Shown here one piece after another: positions 13,916 through 13,967 of a stretch of 13,967 nucleotides of DNA. The stretch is from positions 1 to 13,967 of the forward strand of contig JAKMDG010000408.1 in NCBI GenBank assembly GCA_022428035.1, given 5' to 3'. The notes beneath the pieces were generated by a model, which saw nothing but the letters and a program-made list of their open reading frames with translations, was not told where the DNA came from and searched no databases. Numbering within the stretch: position 1 is the stretch's first letter; every line of letters begins with the position of its first letter. Source of the DNA: Longimicrobiales bacterium (GTDB lineage Bacteria; Gemmatimonadota; Gemmatimonadetes; Longimicrobiales; Gaopeijiaceae). The translations under genes and the position numbers were made by a program.

Positions 13916-13967
13916 GCGATCAATCTCTGAGCGCGGCCGTCGCGACGATTTCTACTACGTACGGCCC
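13916..13967. other. Window end, no gene seen
   Basis: These last 52 bases after the small membrane-protein gene hold no recognisable gene. CGCG, loop, CGCG around 13933-13945 is a weak inverted repeat only. Confidence 0.3.

Noticed and set aside
1..13967. Search for CRISPR arrays, tRNA/rRNA genes, insertion sequences, phage genes or attachment sites
   Set aside because: No repeated spacer pattern, T-loop consensus, transposase motif or integrase motif was seen by eye on either strand.

Overview
This window looks like a piece of chromosome from a GC-rich (roughly 60-63% by eye) Gram-negative bacterium. The short, Bacteroidetes/Gemmatimonadetes-style RpoD-family sigma factor with a FISYAVWWIRQAI region 2 fits Gemmatimonadota or a relative. 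So do the periplasmic penicillin-acylase family enzyme and the lipoprotein-like gene. The phylum is inference; no rRNA or marker gene is present to fix it. No tRNA, rRNA, CRISPR array, insertion sequence or phage gene was recognised.

Layout. (1) 2-2089: the 3' part of a penicillin/AHL acylase-family Ntn-hydrolase, followed by a small unknown gene (2127-2432). (2) 2548-5060: a divergent pair. One member is a minus-strand short UvrC-like GIY-YIG nuclease; the other is a plus-strand HD-domain phosphohydrolase of the COG1078 (YwfO) type. (3) 5094-5873: a minus-strand PP2C-type protein phosphatase, then about 385 bp with no convincing gene and somewhat lower GC. (4) 6259-8169: an RpoD-type sigma factor, a strong hairpin terminator, and the ribosome-assembly GTPase RsgA, whose start codon lies only 11 nt after the terminator T-run. 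(5) 8171-9139: a minus-strand exported, probably lipid-anchored protein ending 1 nt from the rsgA stop. (6) 9230-13493: a tightly coupled three-gene operon with 4-nt overlaps (ATGA, then GTGA). It encodes a flavin-reductase-like protein, a membrane protein fused to a spermidine-synthase-like domain, and an 835-residue Mre11-Rad50 (SbcD-SbcC/YhaN) like single-chain fusion. A small single-pass membrane protein (13589-13915) follows.

The most unusual item is the 835-residue protein. It keeps the order of an SbcD-like metallophosphoesterase, a capping region, an ABC N-lobe, a short coiled coil with a CPTC zinc-hook motif, and an ABC C-lobe, all in one chain. Almost every catalytic signature is altered. 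The phosphoesterase GNHD is GPRD and its GHxH is GGEH. The Walker A motif is GGGGRARR, the ABC signature is LSEED, Walker B DE is EQ, and the switch histidine is Arg. The reading frame is intact over 2.5 kb and translationally coupled to its neighbour. It therefore looks like a maintained double pseudoenzyme, probably structural or regulatory, rather than a decaying gene. Its upstream partner, a membrane protein with a spermidine-synthase-like fold whose active-site motifs are also altered, adds to the case that this operon does something not covered by standard annotation.
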